From: Portulaca oleracea
Taxonomy: Eukaryota; Streptophyta; Magnoliopsida; Caryophyllales; Portulacaceae
Direction: 5' to 3'
Length of the DNA stretch: 64,000 nucleotides
Assembly: GCA_029582165.1 (NCBI GenBank)
Contig: CM055884.1
Span: 14,712,537-14,776,536 of the forward strand
Of the stretch, positions 32,863 through 43,577 are shown one piece after another (within the stretch, counting starts at the first letter, position 1; each line of letters starts with the position of its first letter). The translations under genes were made by a program, and so were the position numbers. The notes under the pieces were generated by a model. The model did no database searches, was not told the DNA's origin, and saw only the letters and a list, made by a program, of their open reading frames with translations.

Positions 32863-34610
32863 TTTTTAGATTCAATTTTGTTTCTAAATAGCGCCTTAAT
32901 TCTTAGGCTTTTGACTTGTTTCGTAGTTTAATGTCATAGTTTTTAATATGTTTTTGGTTATTTTGTAGTTTTTGGAGTCTTTACTCAAAACGTGGTAAAA
33001 AGGGCCATTTTGCAGCTATTTTGGGAATCCCGAGATTTCTCGGGTCTCGACCGAGTCAAGGGCGAAGAAAGTAAAAAGGCCGGACATATCGAGCGGCTCA
33101 ATAGTACAAGTTTTGCTGAGTTTTGCCATGGTAGCCCCCGCCACCCTCTTTGTAGCGGGTGCTACCCCTTCCCCTCCACTCACCATTACACGCACCTAGG
33201 CGTAGCCCCCGTCACCCTCTACGTAGCGGGCGCTACGCCTAGAGCTTCAGCTTCACCAGGCAAGACCATACCTACGGTCCTAAGGACCGCACCCGCGGTG
33301 GTGCCAAGCTGTGTGCAGGAAGTGAAGTACCCGAGCAAGACCATATCTACGGTCTTGGGAGACCGCACCTGCGGTGTTGCGAAGGAGAGAAGAATCGCCT
33401 AGCCTGATTCGCTTGACCGTACCTACGATCCAGATACACCGTGCCTACGGTGTTGCGAAGGAGAGAAAATCGTCCAGTTCGCTTCACAGGACCGTAGCTA
33501 CGGTCCCGTAGACCGTACCTATGGTCCCCTTCAGTTTGCGCAATTCTGTTGGGTGAAGTGCTGCATTTTGAGTAACCTTTTTGGCTTGAATATATTGCTA
33601 CATGGACGATTAGTATAGAGAGGAAATCGTAATTCCATCTTAGTTTTTATCTTATCATATTAGCAACATTTTAGCCTTCAATTAGAGAGAGTTCCTAGTG
33701 ATTAGTGAGTGATTACACTTGGATTAATGCTTTTGCACTGGATTTTATTGGAATTCTATTAAAGTTTTGAAGATTTATCTTATTTTGGAGCATTGGATTC
33801 TTATTATTATGGAGCATCTTCCCATTGGCATCAAATTAATGAGCATTTCTTAACTCTTACTCTCTTTAGTTCATCCATTTACTCTTTAATCTCTGTTTTT
33901 GTTATTAGATTGCTTAGTGTTTGTTGATTGTTGCTATTGTTGCTTTGATTAACTAGAGTCTTTGTTTTAAGCATGGATGATGTTATTAATGTTGTTAGCA
34001 TGTTAGTTAAGATGATTAGAGGCTATAAACCTTATGGGTTAGGGAGAAACTAAGGATGCGAATGGTTTACTTGGATTGGGTTAGCAATTTTAGGAGGTAA
34101 TTTGTAGTGAAATCAATTTCCCATTCATATTCTTCCCTCAAGTAGGATGTATTTGGGTATGAAAGTCCCCGAATACCTCCAACACTTGAGTTGGAAAGTG
34201 GAATTGGGATAGTTAGTATTCTATTTACGAAAGTGAATAGAAGCTAATTAGAGAGTCCCGTTTCTTTAACCCTCTGCGTCCGTGGAAGGCTTGTAGGAAG
34301 TTAATCCGGATTATCCTTGAAGGAGGAAATCCGGTGGGTTTATTCTAACGGGATTGTCACTTGATTCTACTATTTTGTTGCTTTTTAATTGTGAAACCCT
34401 CGTCCTTATTACCATTTGCATCCCGAAATCTCCTGACATTCATTGTTTCCCGTATTGACTAAACCATAGTTGTGTTTGTTCTGTTCGTCACCAAAATTCC
34501 TCTTGTTATCTTGCGATTCTAAACCTCACTTAGAGTCCATTAGTCCTAGCCAAGGCCCCTAGATCCCTGAGAAAAACGATACAAAACCGGGGTACAAAAA
34601 CCACGTTACA
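32863..34610 (+). mobile_element. 5' LTR of B (1748 bp)
   Basis: Repeated at 44891-46618. The U3 part holds the palindrome array (33131-33526) followed about 65 bp later by a TATA-like aatatatt (about 33589-33596). It ends ccacgttaca, just before the primer-binding site. Confidence 0.95.
33131..33526. repeat. Paired-palindrome array in B 5' LTR
   Basis: Imperfect palindromes of the form gaccgtacctacggtc begin at 33264/33285, 33339/33361, 33415/33437 and 33490/33511. The members of each pair are 21-22 bp apart and the pairs are 75-76 bp apart. Upstream, two hairpin-forming units gtagccccc...gtagcgggtgctac begin at 33131 and 33202, 71 bp apart. The array ends about 65 bp before the TATA-like box. 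Confidence 0.88.
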
Positions 34611-34615
34611 CAAAA

Positions 34616-34633
34616 TGGCGCCGTTGTCGGGGA
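34616..34633 (+). other. Primer-binding site (tRNA-Asp type), element B
   Basis: tggcgccgttgtcgggga, one base from the tRNA-Asp complement, 5 bases after the LTR end. Confidence 0.88.
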
Positions 34634-34749
34634 GCAAGTGCACCTAGCTTAGCTCTTTGTCTTTAGGTTGTTTAAGATCATTTCAATTGCTAGAGATTTG
34701 ATATCCTTGGTTGTTGGGAATTTGATTCTTCTATTTGTTCTTTTTGTGC

Positions 34750-36577
34750 ATGCAGACTCGATCTTGACGAGGCCAAACGCCTAAAACTCCACCGATTTCG
34801 AATCCGGAAAGTATTATTCGCCAAGCAAACGTCGGCTTGAGACGAAGAAGACGACAAAGGGAACAAGAGACTATCGAAATTCTAATGTATGACGAAGAAC
34901 CAGATCCACCCCGTACCTTAGCATCGTACTCACTACCATCGTCGGGTACGGGAGACGATCCCATAGTATTACCTACATTACCACCAAACGCATCGTTCGA
35001 GTTTAAACCATATTTGCTGGAGATATTCGAGAACACACTGTGCCATGGAGGAGATCATGAAAATCCATCGATCACATCAATAGGTTTGAGCAACGTATCG
35101 GTTTCGTGCAAATGATTGGAGTTTCCACCGAATACATGAAGCTGAAGTTTTTCCCACTCACTTTGAAGGGAAAAGCACTATTGTGGCTCAACACGTGTCT
35201 ACCGAGTACTTATTCTATATGGGATGCCCTCAGTCGTAATTTTCTTCAAAGGTTCTTTCTCAATGATGAGACGTGTCGTTTGAGGCAAGCCATTATGAGT
35301 TTTCAACAAGAGTCCGGTGAGTCATTATTCGAAGCATGGGGGAGATTCAAAGGTCTCTAACGGAGGTGTCCTCACCACAATCTGGAGCATTGGCTACTTT
35401 TACATCATTTTTATTCGGGATTATGTAGCTCTTTGCGAGAATCTATCGATCATGCCTCCGGTGGCATGTTTCTCAAGAAGACGGCGGATGAAGCAAACAT
35501 ATTTCTCCATGAGTTATCTCAGAACTCTCCACATTGGGGAGGCGGCCGTGGTCCAAAAGATGGAGGTCCTTCTTTAGAGAGCAACCCTACGATCAAATCA
35601 AATTTCTCATGAATGTCGTACTAGAGATGCAACAGAAGAAGGCCTTGGAAGAGACTACGAGGCAAGTAAAGGCAGCTCAAGAGGTACCTATGCTTATTCC
35701 GGATGTCCGAGTTCTTGTATGTGATTTTTGTGGAGGGTCACATTCTTTGTAACGATGTGAGGAGTATCAAGCCGAGCAAGTCCAAGCTATCTATCCTTAC
35801 AATAACCTATCCTATTCCACACATAACCCTATTCGTCCTCGTTGAAATTATGCCTATAACCAACAAGCTCCACAAAACCAAAACCCACCCCCCGGTTTCC
35901 AAAACCAAAACCGCCGCCAATATGAACAAAACCCTCACCATGGTCAAACTTCCCAAACATCCAAACCACCACAACAAGAATTTTCCATCGAGCAAATTTT
36001 ACAAAAGATCTCTTTAACTCAAGATAGAGACCAAACATGTATCAAAAATCATGAGTTACAATTCGCTCAAATGTCGCAACAATCTAAGCCTATCCAATCC
36101 CTTCCTAGCAAACCCCAGCCAAACCCTAAGGGGCAGTTGAATGCTATAAGATTGAGGAGTGGTAGGGAGGTTGAAGGCCCTAAGTTGGTGGAGGAAGATG
36201 CTTTGGGAGAAAAAGAAGGTGATGTGGTGGATGTTATAGAGGAGGAGGATTTGATGGAGAAATAGGAGAGTGAGTTTGTTTTGGTTGAGGAAGATGAGGA
36301 GGTACATGAGGAGGAGTTGGATGAATCTAGGAAAGGGAAAGGAATAGTGGTGGAAGAGGAGCCGTTCCAAGTTATTGAGAAACCAAAGCTACCGCCGGTT
36401 CCATTTCCCGAGCGGTTGGCAAAGTCCATGTCCGATGCGAAGTTTTCAAAGTTCATCGAAATGCTCAAAAAGCTTCAAGTGAACATTCCATTCCTAGATG
36501 ATATTTCCGAGGTTCCATCTTTCAAGAAGCATTTGAAGGAGCTTCTCACTAGTAAAAGGAGAATTCAAGAGAAGTGA
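34750..36577 (+). pseudogene. Gag of element B, degenerate
   Basis: The start codon is at 34750 (MQTRS), followed by TGA at 34765 where D has CGA (Arg). The capsid-like region spans 34980-35360 (FEFKPYLLEIFEN, LKFFPLTLKGKALLWL, FLQRFF), with a frameshift near 35075. It continues through HHFYSGLCSSLRESIDH (about 35400) to a Cys/His segment CDFCGGSHSL-RCEEY (about 35725-35765, with a stop). An N/Q/P-rich linker and an acidic region (36071-36265) follow. The last block, 36281-36577, ends with KLPPVPFPERLAKSMSDAKF and VPSFKKHLKELL. It is closely similar to gag of D. Multiple frameshifts and stops make it non-functional. Confidence 0.88.
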
Positions 36578-36600
36578 ACTATCCACTTGACTGCTGATTG

Positions 36601-37360
36601 TAGTGCTATTATTGACAACAAAACTCCGGAGAAGTTAGCTGATCCCGGAAGTTTTTCTATTCCTTGCACCATAGGGGAAATGCGGATGGTCGCGCTCTTT
36701 GTGATTTAGGGGCTATCGTGAGCGTTATGCCTTATTCTATATGCAAGAGGTTGAATCTCGATGATTTAACTCCTACGACCATCAATCTTCAATTAGCCGA
36801 TCGCTCCGTGCGAAGACCCATGGGTATATTGGAAGATATTCCCATCCAAGTGGTTAGATTTTTGATACCTTGTGATTTCATGAATTTAGAGATGGAGGAA
36901 GACAACAACATTCCTATTATTTTGGGAACGAAATTCATTGCTACGGCCAGAGTGATAATAGATGTGAAGCATGGTAGTATGTGATTGAATGTTGGTGATG
37001 AGAGCATTATTTTCAACCTCGAGGGATCCTTGAAAAATCCTTCATATGGGGATTCATGTTATGCTATCGATATCATGGAAGTACTAGTTGATGAATATCT
37101 TGAAGAATCTCATCTACTTGAGTCTACTTGCGATGATCCTTTGGGAGCTTGTCTACTAGAATCTTTCCAATTTGAGACTGAAGACACCGACATCACGTTT
37201 CTCACCAACCTTCTTGATTCATCACCAACGCATGAGGAGATTACTATTGATGAGCCTCATATTGAGTGTATGGAGATTCAAGAAGTGATCTGCAAGGGTA
37301 TGTCTTCTTCCCAAGCTAAATCCTCTACTTCTTCTTTAGAGCTTAAACTTTATCCCCTTC
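36601..37360 (+). pseudogene. Aspartic protease region of element B
   Basis: The open stretch 36664-36984 includes ALCDLGAIVSVMPYSICKRL, with D-L-G-A as the protease active site in the Athila style, then RRPMGILEDIPIQV and IPIILGTKFIATARVIIDV, the second conserved hydrophobic-glycine block of retropepsins. A stop at 36982 precedes a further open part, 36985-37410, rich in acidic residues, which links to RT. Retropepsin would cut the polyprotein. An in-frame break just before 36664 and the stop at 36982 disrupt it. Confidence 0.8.
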
Positions 37361-37361
37361 C

Positions 37362-38884
37362 TTGCAATATGCTTTCTTGGGTGATAAAAAATCTTTGCCT
37401 ATTATTGTGAATGCTAAGTTGCATGATTCTGATTTGTCCAAGTTGCTTGATTTGTTGAGAAAGCATAGGGGTGCTTTAGGTTTTAAAATTGAGGATTTGA
37501 AAGGTTTGTCCCCCTCCATTTGTATGCATTCCATTGATTTGTTCGAAGATGCAAAACCAACTAGACAACCGCAACGTAGATTGAATCCTAATATGCAAGA
37601 TGTGGTTAAGAAAGAAGTAGTTAAGTTGTTGGCTGCTAGGATCATCTTCCCCATCACAAATAGAGAATAGGTAAGCCCGGTTCAGTGTGTGCCAAAAAAG
37701 GGTGGGATGACAGTTGTTGAGAATGACAAGAAAGAGCTAGTTAGTACCCGAACCATCACGGGATGGCGGATGTGCATTGACTATTTCCAGTTGAACAAAG
37801 TGACCAAGAAAGACCATTTCCCTCTCCCCTTCATTGACCAAATGTTAGAGAGGTTGGCGGGTCATTCATATTTTTGCTTTTTAGATGGGTACTCAGGATT
37901 TTTTCAAATTCCAATCCATCCCGCGCATCAAGAAAAAACTACTTTCACTTGCCCATATGGTACATTTTCTTATACACGTATGCCTTTTGGTTTGTGTAAT
38001 GCAGCGGGAACATTTCAACGATGCATGATGGTCATTTTTAGTGACTTCAGTGAGCAATGTATGGAAGTTTTTATGGATGATTTTTCTATCTATGGTAATA
38101 CCTTTGATGATTGTTTGGCTAACTTAGAGAAAGTTCTTATTCGTTGTGAGGACGTCGACTTAGTTTTGAACTGGGAGAAATGCCATTTCATGGTAGAAGA
38201 AGGTATTGTTTTGGGGCACTTAATTTCTTCGAGTGGCATCGAAGTTGACAAGACAAAAGTTGAAGTGATAGAGTGCCTGCAACCCCCGGTTTCTGTTAAA
38301 GGGGTGCGTAGTTTCCTTGGCCATGCCGGCTTTTACCGCCGGTTCGTCAAGGATTTTTCTAAAATCGCTCGTCCTTTAACTGATCTCTTGTGGAAGGATG
38401 CCCCATTCTCCTTTACTGATGAATGTCTCGAGACCTTTTTTAGGTTGAAGCAAGCTTTGATATCCGCACCGGTTGTCCAACCTTCAGATTGGACATTGCC
38501 TTTCGAGATTATGGTCGATGCTAGCGATTTCGCAATTGGAGCATGTTTGGCTAAAACCAAAGAGAGAAGCCGCGGGTCATCTACTATGCAAGCCATGCGC
38601 TTGATAGCGCACAGAAAAATTATACGACCATGGAAAAGGAGCTCTTGGCCATTATCTTTGCTCTAAACAAATTTCGGCAATACCTCATGTTCTCCAAGGT
38701 TATTGTTTACACGGATCATTCCGCAATCAAGTTCTTAATAGGGAAGAAAGAAACGAAGCCAAGACTCATTCGTTGGGTCTTGCTTATGCAAGAGTTTGAC
38801 TTGGAGATTTGTGACAAGGCCGGGACTAAGAATGTTATAGCCGACCACCTGTCGAGGATCCTTGTTGATTTGGATGATACTTAA
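37362..38884 (+). pseudogene. Reverse transcriptase and RNase H of element B
   Basis: RT motifs in order: GWRMCIDYFQLNKVTKKDHF (about 37765), CFLDGYSGFFQIPI with the first catalytic Asp (about 37880), MPFGLCNAAGTFQRCM (about 37990) and the active site VFMDDFSIYG (about 38070), then LGHLISSSGIEVDKTKV and RSFLGHAGFYRRFVKDFSKI. RNase H follows: [15 protein letters not shown] (38510), MEKELLAI (38630), [11 protein letters not shown] (38705) and VIADHLSR (38840), so all four acidic residues are visible. Breaks: TAG at 37668-37670, where the family normally has Trp, and a frameshift near 38570. A TAA at 38882-38884 then ends the frame. Confidence 0.92.
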
Positions 38885-40228
38885 CCCATTATGGACTCTT
38901 TTCCGGATGAACACCTTATGTCTGTCAAGCATTCTCACCCATGGCACGCCGATATCATCAACTACTTGTCTAATGAGGTGATTCCTCAAAATTTGACCCC
39001 GCACCAAAAGAAAAAGTTCTTTCATGATGTGAAACATTTCTTTTGGGACGATCCATTCTTGTTTTGTTTATGCAATGATGGAATGTATAGAAGATTCTTA
39101 CCCGAGAGTGAAGTGAAGTCCGTGTTGACACATTGCCATGAGTTCCCGGTTGGAGGTCATGGTGGATCTCAAAAGACGGCCGCGAGAGTCCTACAAGCTA
39201 GTTATTGGTGGTCGACCCTCTTTCGAGATGCTCACCTTTATGTCAAGTCATGCGATAAATGCCAACGGTCCGGAATTATTTCCCGGAAAAATGAGATGCC
39301 ACTGAATTTCATTCTCGAGGTAGAGGTTTTCGATGTGTGGGGATTGGATTTTATGGGCCCCTTTCCATCATCCAAGGGTCATCAATACATTCTTGTGGCG
39401 GTAGATTATGTATCGAAATGGGTTGAAGCGATCCCATACGTGAGATGCGATGGCAAATCTGTGTCAAGGTTTTTGAAGAAGATTTTATTCCCATGATTCG
39501 GTATTCCGAGGGTTATTATTAGCGACAATGGATCTCATTTTATTGAGAACATGTTAAAGTCCCTCTTAGTGAAGTATGGTATCAATCACAAAAGAGGACT
39601 CCCCTATCACCCTCAAACGCAAGGGCAAGTAGAGATTTCAAATCGTGCTATCAAGGAGATTTTGGAGAAGACGGTTAGTTCCTCACAAAGGGATTGGGCG
39701 GAGAAATTAGATGATGTCTTGTGGGCATATCACACCGCCATCAAAACGCCGATTGGGACTACTCCGAACCGTCTTGTCTATGGGAAAGCATGCCATTTTC
39801 CCGTAGAACTTGAACACAAGACAATGTGGGCAATCAAGAAAATGAATTATGATCTCAAGGCGGCCGGGGCAAGTCGTTTATTCCAGTTGGAGGAGCTTGA
39901 GGAACTGCGACGTCATTCCTATGAAAATAATAGGATCTACAAAGAGCGAACAAAAGCATGGCACGACAAGAGGTTGAACCATCGCGAGTTTGTGGTGGGT
40001 GATAGAGTCCTTATCTTCAATTTGAGGCTCAAACTATTTTCCGGGAAGCTGAGATCGAGGTGGTCCGGACCCTTTGAAATCGTAAGGATCCTTCCCGCTG
40101 GGGTTGTTGAACTTAAAAATGCAAAGGGGGATTGCTTCAAAGTCAATTCATCCAAGATCAAGCCATACCTTATGGGAGAAGAGTATGCGGGGACGGTAGT
40201 GGTGTTCCTCGCCGACATTGAAAGTTAA
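38885..40228 (+). pseudogene. Integrase of element B, one stop codon
   Basis: The zinc-binding N-terminus ([15 protein letters not shown] ... CDKCQRSG) lies at about 39140-39270. The catalytic core has WGLDFMGPF (first Asp, about 39340), IISDNGSHF (second Asp, about 39520) and QGQVEISNR (Glu, about 39625), so the D,D,E triad is complete. The C-terminal part reads [19 protein letters not shown] and [12 protein letters not shown]. The frame is the same as the RNase H frame from 38630. The only break after 38884 is TGA at 39494-39496, at the place where element C has CGA (Arg). The end is at 40228. Confidence 0.93.
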
Positions 40229-40600
40229 AAGAACGGTTTAGGTCGAGCTAGGACCTAAAACAAGCACCCATGAGGAGGTATAAGTTACTTCCTCTACCTT
40301 TAATGTTTTCCTTTTATTTCTTACATTTTGCATTTTTATTCCTTTTGTCCTAATGTTTTTGCTTTGTTAAAGTTTGAGAAAAAAAATCTCAGAAAAAAAT
40401 TGAGAAAGTAGGAAAAAATAGAGGGTGAGAAGAAAATTTGTGAAGGAAGCGATACATGGTAGTTTTGAGTGTTGAAAGATGTTCTTGAAAGTTTATGAGT
40501 GAGTAAGAAAAGAGAGTTGATAATGACAGAGTAGAATTTTAGGACTTGACATTGTTTTCAAGTTTTTGATGTCCTGTAGGTGCAGGGGAGAAGCCGAAGA
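40229..40600 (+). other. Post-pol non-coding DNA of B
   Basis: Begins aggtcgagctaggacctaaaac, conserved in C and recognisable in H. No gene seen. Confidence 0.6.
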
Positions 40601-40601
40601 A

Positions 40602-40792
40602 GACCGCACCTGCGGTGGTCCAGACCGCAGCTACGTTCATACTATTTCATTTTTTTTCCAAGTTTTTGGCCCAGGAACTGGGCCGCACCTACGGTCGACG
40701 TTACCGCACCCACGGTCGCAGGAAAACAATTTTTTTCTCAGGATTGTGGCCGCAGAGGACCGCACCTACGGTCCCTGGAACCGTACCACTGC
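40602..40792. repeat. Internal paired-palindrome array of B
   Basis: Motifs begin at 40602/40623, 40681/40702 and 40758/40779. Each pair is exactly 21 bp apart and the pairs are 79 and 77 bp apart. Sequences such as gaccgcacctacggtcc match the LTR array (33264-33526). Confidence 0.88.
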
Positions 40793-40810
40793 ATTGAGCA
40801 AAGAAATGAC

Positions 40811-40900
40811 GTAGCGGGTTTATAACCTACTTCTCCCTCATTTTCACTCAATTCTTTTCCCTTTCACTCACTCGAAAAACCCTTTCCTCCCTCTAATCCC
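40811..40900 (+). promoter_or_regulatory. Putative internal promoter upstream of ORF3 of B
   Basis: acgtagcgggtttataacc places a TATA-like tttataa at 40819-40825, about 27 bp after the palindrome array. A long pyrimidine-rich stretch follows (cttctccctcattttcactc...), similar to plant core-promoter pyrimidine patches. The word gtagcggg is also part of the LTR array. No transcript evidence is available. Confidence 0.45.
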
Positions 40901-41334
40901 TAATTCCCTTGTCCCAATCACCCAATTCCTTCACAAATTCCCCTTTCCTACTCTCCAATTTCATAAATCTGTGCCCTGGTCGCGCCACATCTGTATTTTC
41001 TCACCATTTTTGGAGCTCTTCAAGTGAAATTCATGCGTGGAGACCTTGTTGAGGTTCGAAAATGGCTAAGGAACGCATCTAAGTTCTTAAATCAGGTACC
41101 TCTTGCTATTTGGTGTGCCAAATTTCATTTTTCTTGCTAATTGTGGTTGATTTCGTGCACAAGTTCGTCATTCACTCTTTGGATATTGTTGGTTGAAAGC
41201 TCTTGGTTGAGGCTAGGGGGTGTCGAATTGTGTGTTAATTTGTTGATTGGAGTTTGGTTAGTGAAGTTCTTGGTGGAGACCTAGGAGTTTAGACATTGTG
41301 TGCACATTGTAGTTGTTGCTCTTTGTTTGCTTCA

Positions 41335-42642
41335 ATGGGTCCAGCCAAGCGATCCCGAACTGAGAAAGAACCAACCTCTCCTCCCTCTACGTCGGAAGCG
41401 ATCGATAAGACCCGTTACAAGGCACAACCTGCTTCTATGATTCAATGTGATCCAAAGGTGAAGGTCACCTTTAGGGATGATATGCACAAGTAGAGGTATG
41501 CCCGGTTAAAGCAACGAAAAATTTGTGCTCCTGATTTATATCATGAGGAAACGGCGAAGGATGTATATTGCAAACCGAGCATGGATTACTTCATTAAAGT
41601 CATGGTTTGGGAAATTTTTGTCACCATCAATAAGCCTATTGTCGACCAATCGGTGCTCGAATTCTTGAGCTCTTTAGTGGTTAGGGAGGATAGCGCATCT
41701 AATGCCACTTTTACCTACCTAGTTGCCAAGAAAGAAGTGGACTGTTCGGTTCAAGATCTTTGCAACGCTCTAGGTCTTCCCTTGGATGGGCTTTTCTACG
41801 GTGAGTGCGTCAAATTCGACGAGCAAGAAGCAATGAAGGCTCTCACCAGTTGGCGGAGACGATATCCTAAGTCTCGGACTCGTAAATTGGAGGTCCATAG
41901 CCCGAATAATTCAAAAGCCCGAGATTTTTGCAACTTGACTGTTCGCCTCTTCCACCGGATCATTCGAGTTCCGTCTTCGGCCGCGACACTAGACAGTCAA
42001 ACATTCGCAAAGACAATCTCTTTGTTATCTACAACGCAATCAACGGCAGTCGTGTCAACACCGGCTCTTGCATTCTTCACTGTTTTCGGGAAATCAGTCT
42101 TGAAACCCATAGTATGACCATTGGCGTGGGACACATCATTTGTCACTTTCTCAAGAAGCAGGGCTTCGAGTCCTACCTTGCCAAATGGACTCCACAATAT
42201 TTCCCCGACCCTATTGACGGTGTTCGACTGCGGAAGATGGAATTCTTGGATAAACACAAGGCTCGAACACTCTATCGCCACGGGTATGACTCCCACAGTG
42301 TCGCGATCCATTTGACAGATGATCATGCTGAAAAGTGGTTATGTGGTGGGTGGTCCTTTTGAGCCCAAGGAGGAGAGCGAAGAGGCAGCCGAGGAAGATG
42401 AGGAAGAAGAAGAACAAGAGCAAGAAGATGCGGGACCAAGCCAAGCCGGAGATACCACTTTGGAACGTATTAGTGATCAACTCCGAGAGCTACACAATGA
42501 ATTCCAAGAGCAACAAGAACTCATCAAAAACAAACAAAGCTTGATCGAGAATTTGCAAGGGTTTCTTGAAGCGCAACAAGAAATTCTTGTTGGCATTCAA
42601 GCACAACTCCAACCCCATCCTCCTTCGGGAGGATCCGCTTGA
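41335..42642 (+). pseudogene. Third ORF of element B (unknown function, plant-transposon-protein-like)
   Basis: The start at 41335 (MGPAKRSRTEKEP) gives a basic N-terminus. A conserved globular region (about 41580-42310) includes DLCNALGLPLDG, RLFHRII and RKDNLFVIYNAINGSRVNTG, then GVGHIICHFLKKQGFESYLA and PQYFPDPIDGV. A very acidic segment (about 42365-42430, mostly E) follows, then a coiled-coil-like tail (LRELHNEFQEQQELIKNKQS) ending GGSA at 42642. The globular part resembles the family annotated as 'putative plant transposon protein' in plants (my recollection, Pfam PF20167). Its position after pol is that of the Athila third ORF. I see no signal peptide or membrane segment, so it is not an obvious envelope protein. 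Breaks: TAG at 41491-41493, frameshifts near 41965 and 42350. Confidence 0.75.
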
Positions 42643-42715
42643 TGGACTATTTGTAAGCGTCCCCGCCCCCACTCGATCTTTTTCATTGTCTTTACGTATT
42701 TTACTGCGTGAAATA

Positions 42716-42733
42716 TAAGTGTGGAGGGAGGGG
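42716..42733 (+). other. Polypurine-tract copy 1 of B
   Basis: taagtgtggagggagggg, 74 bp after the ORF3 stop. It shares the taagtgtgg start with the terminal tract. Confidence 0.65.
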
Positions 42734-43551
42734 TGCTTCATAGGGGCGCCTCTTCGGGGGGTTGGACGGGAAGGTTTTGTGGTTTTGGCATGTTGGTGTC
42801 TCGGGTCCTTTTGGCTTGTTTTGGTGTTGCTCTCAAAGTCGGCTGGACATGGCTTGTGGTGTTCTTTTGATTGTATTTTGGTTGTCTTTGGTTGTAGTTG
42901 GGATGTCTTGGTTGGTAGTTGTTCTTTTGGCCGGTAGTGGTTTATTTTGCCTGGTGTCGGTTGTATTTTGGGTAAGGATGGTTGTGATGGCAATGTAATG
43001 AATGGTTGTTGTTAATGAAATGAAATGAATGAAGTTTGTTTGGTCAGTTTGAGTTGAGTTTCACCCATATTTCCCGCCTCAATGAGTGAGATTCGGGGAT
43101 AAGGCATGTCATTGGCAATGTACATTTTGTTTATGGTTTTTCTTCTTTTTAGTTCCTTTTTGTTTAAAAGTTTTGTTAGTTAGTTTTTCTTTGATTTTGT
43201 TTTCGATCTAGTATGTGGATTTTGTCATGTATAAAGTCGTCCTTTTGCTCTAATATCCTTGTGATTCAATTGAGCGACGACTTCAGATCATGGCTTGAAC
43301 ACTTATGAAGAGCTCGAGGTAACAACTATCCACCTTGCTCTTTCCTATGTGAGTTATTATTTGATCCGTCGCATGCTTGATTTTCTTTTGCGTGGCGAAC
43401 CCCTTTGAGTGTCTGTGTTGAGATTATCTTCTTGTTGGAGCCGTGTGGGCTCGGGTCGCCACCATTTGTTTGTTAGCTGCTTGTTTGTTTCTGTTGGTTC
43501 TCTACCCTTTTTCTTTTGACACCTTCCCACGATGAGGACATTGTGGCGTTC

Positions 43552-43577
43552 TAAGTGTGTGTGTGGGGGGGGGGGAG
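43552..43577 (+). other. Polypurine-tract copy 2 of B
   Basis: taagtgtgtgtgtgg followed by a run of G and aga. It is preceded by cacgatgaggacattgtgg, which is conserved before the matching tract in C (about 58697-58715). Confidence 0.68.

Noticed and set aside
33131..33526. CRISPR-like array
   Set aside because: Repeats are short, imperfect, paired palindromes inside a plant LTR, with similar spacers and no cas genes; the same array is in the other LTR.
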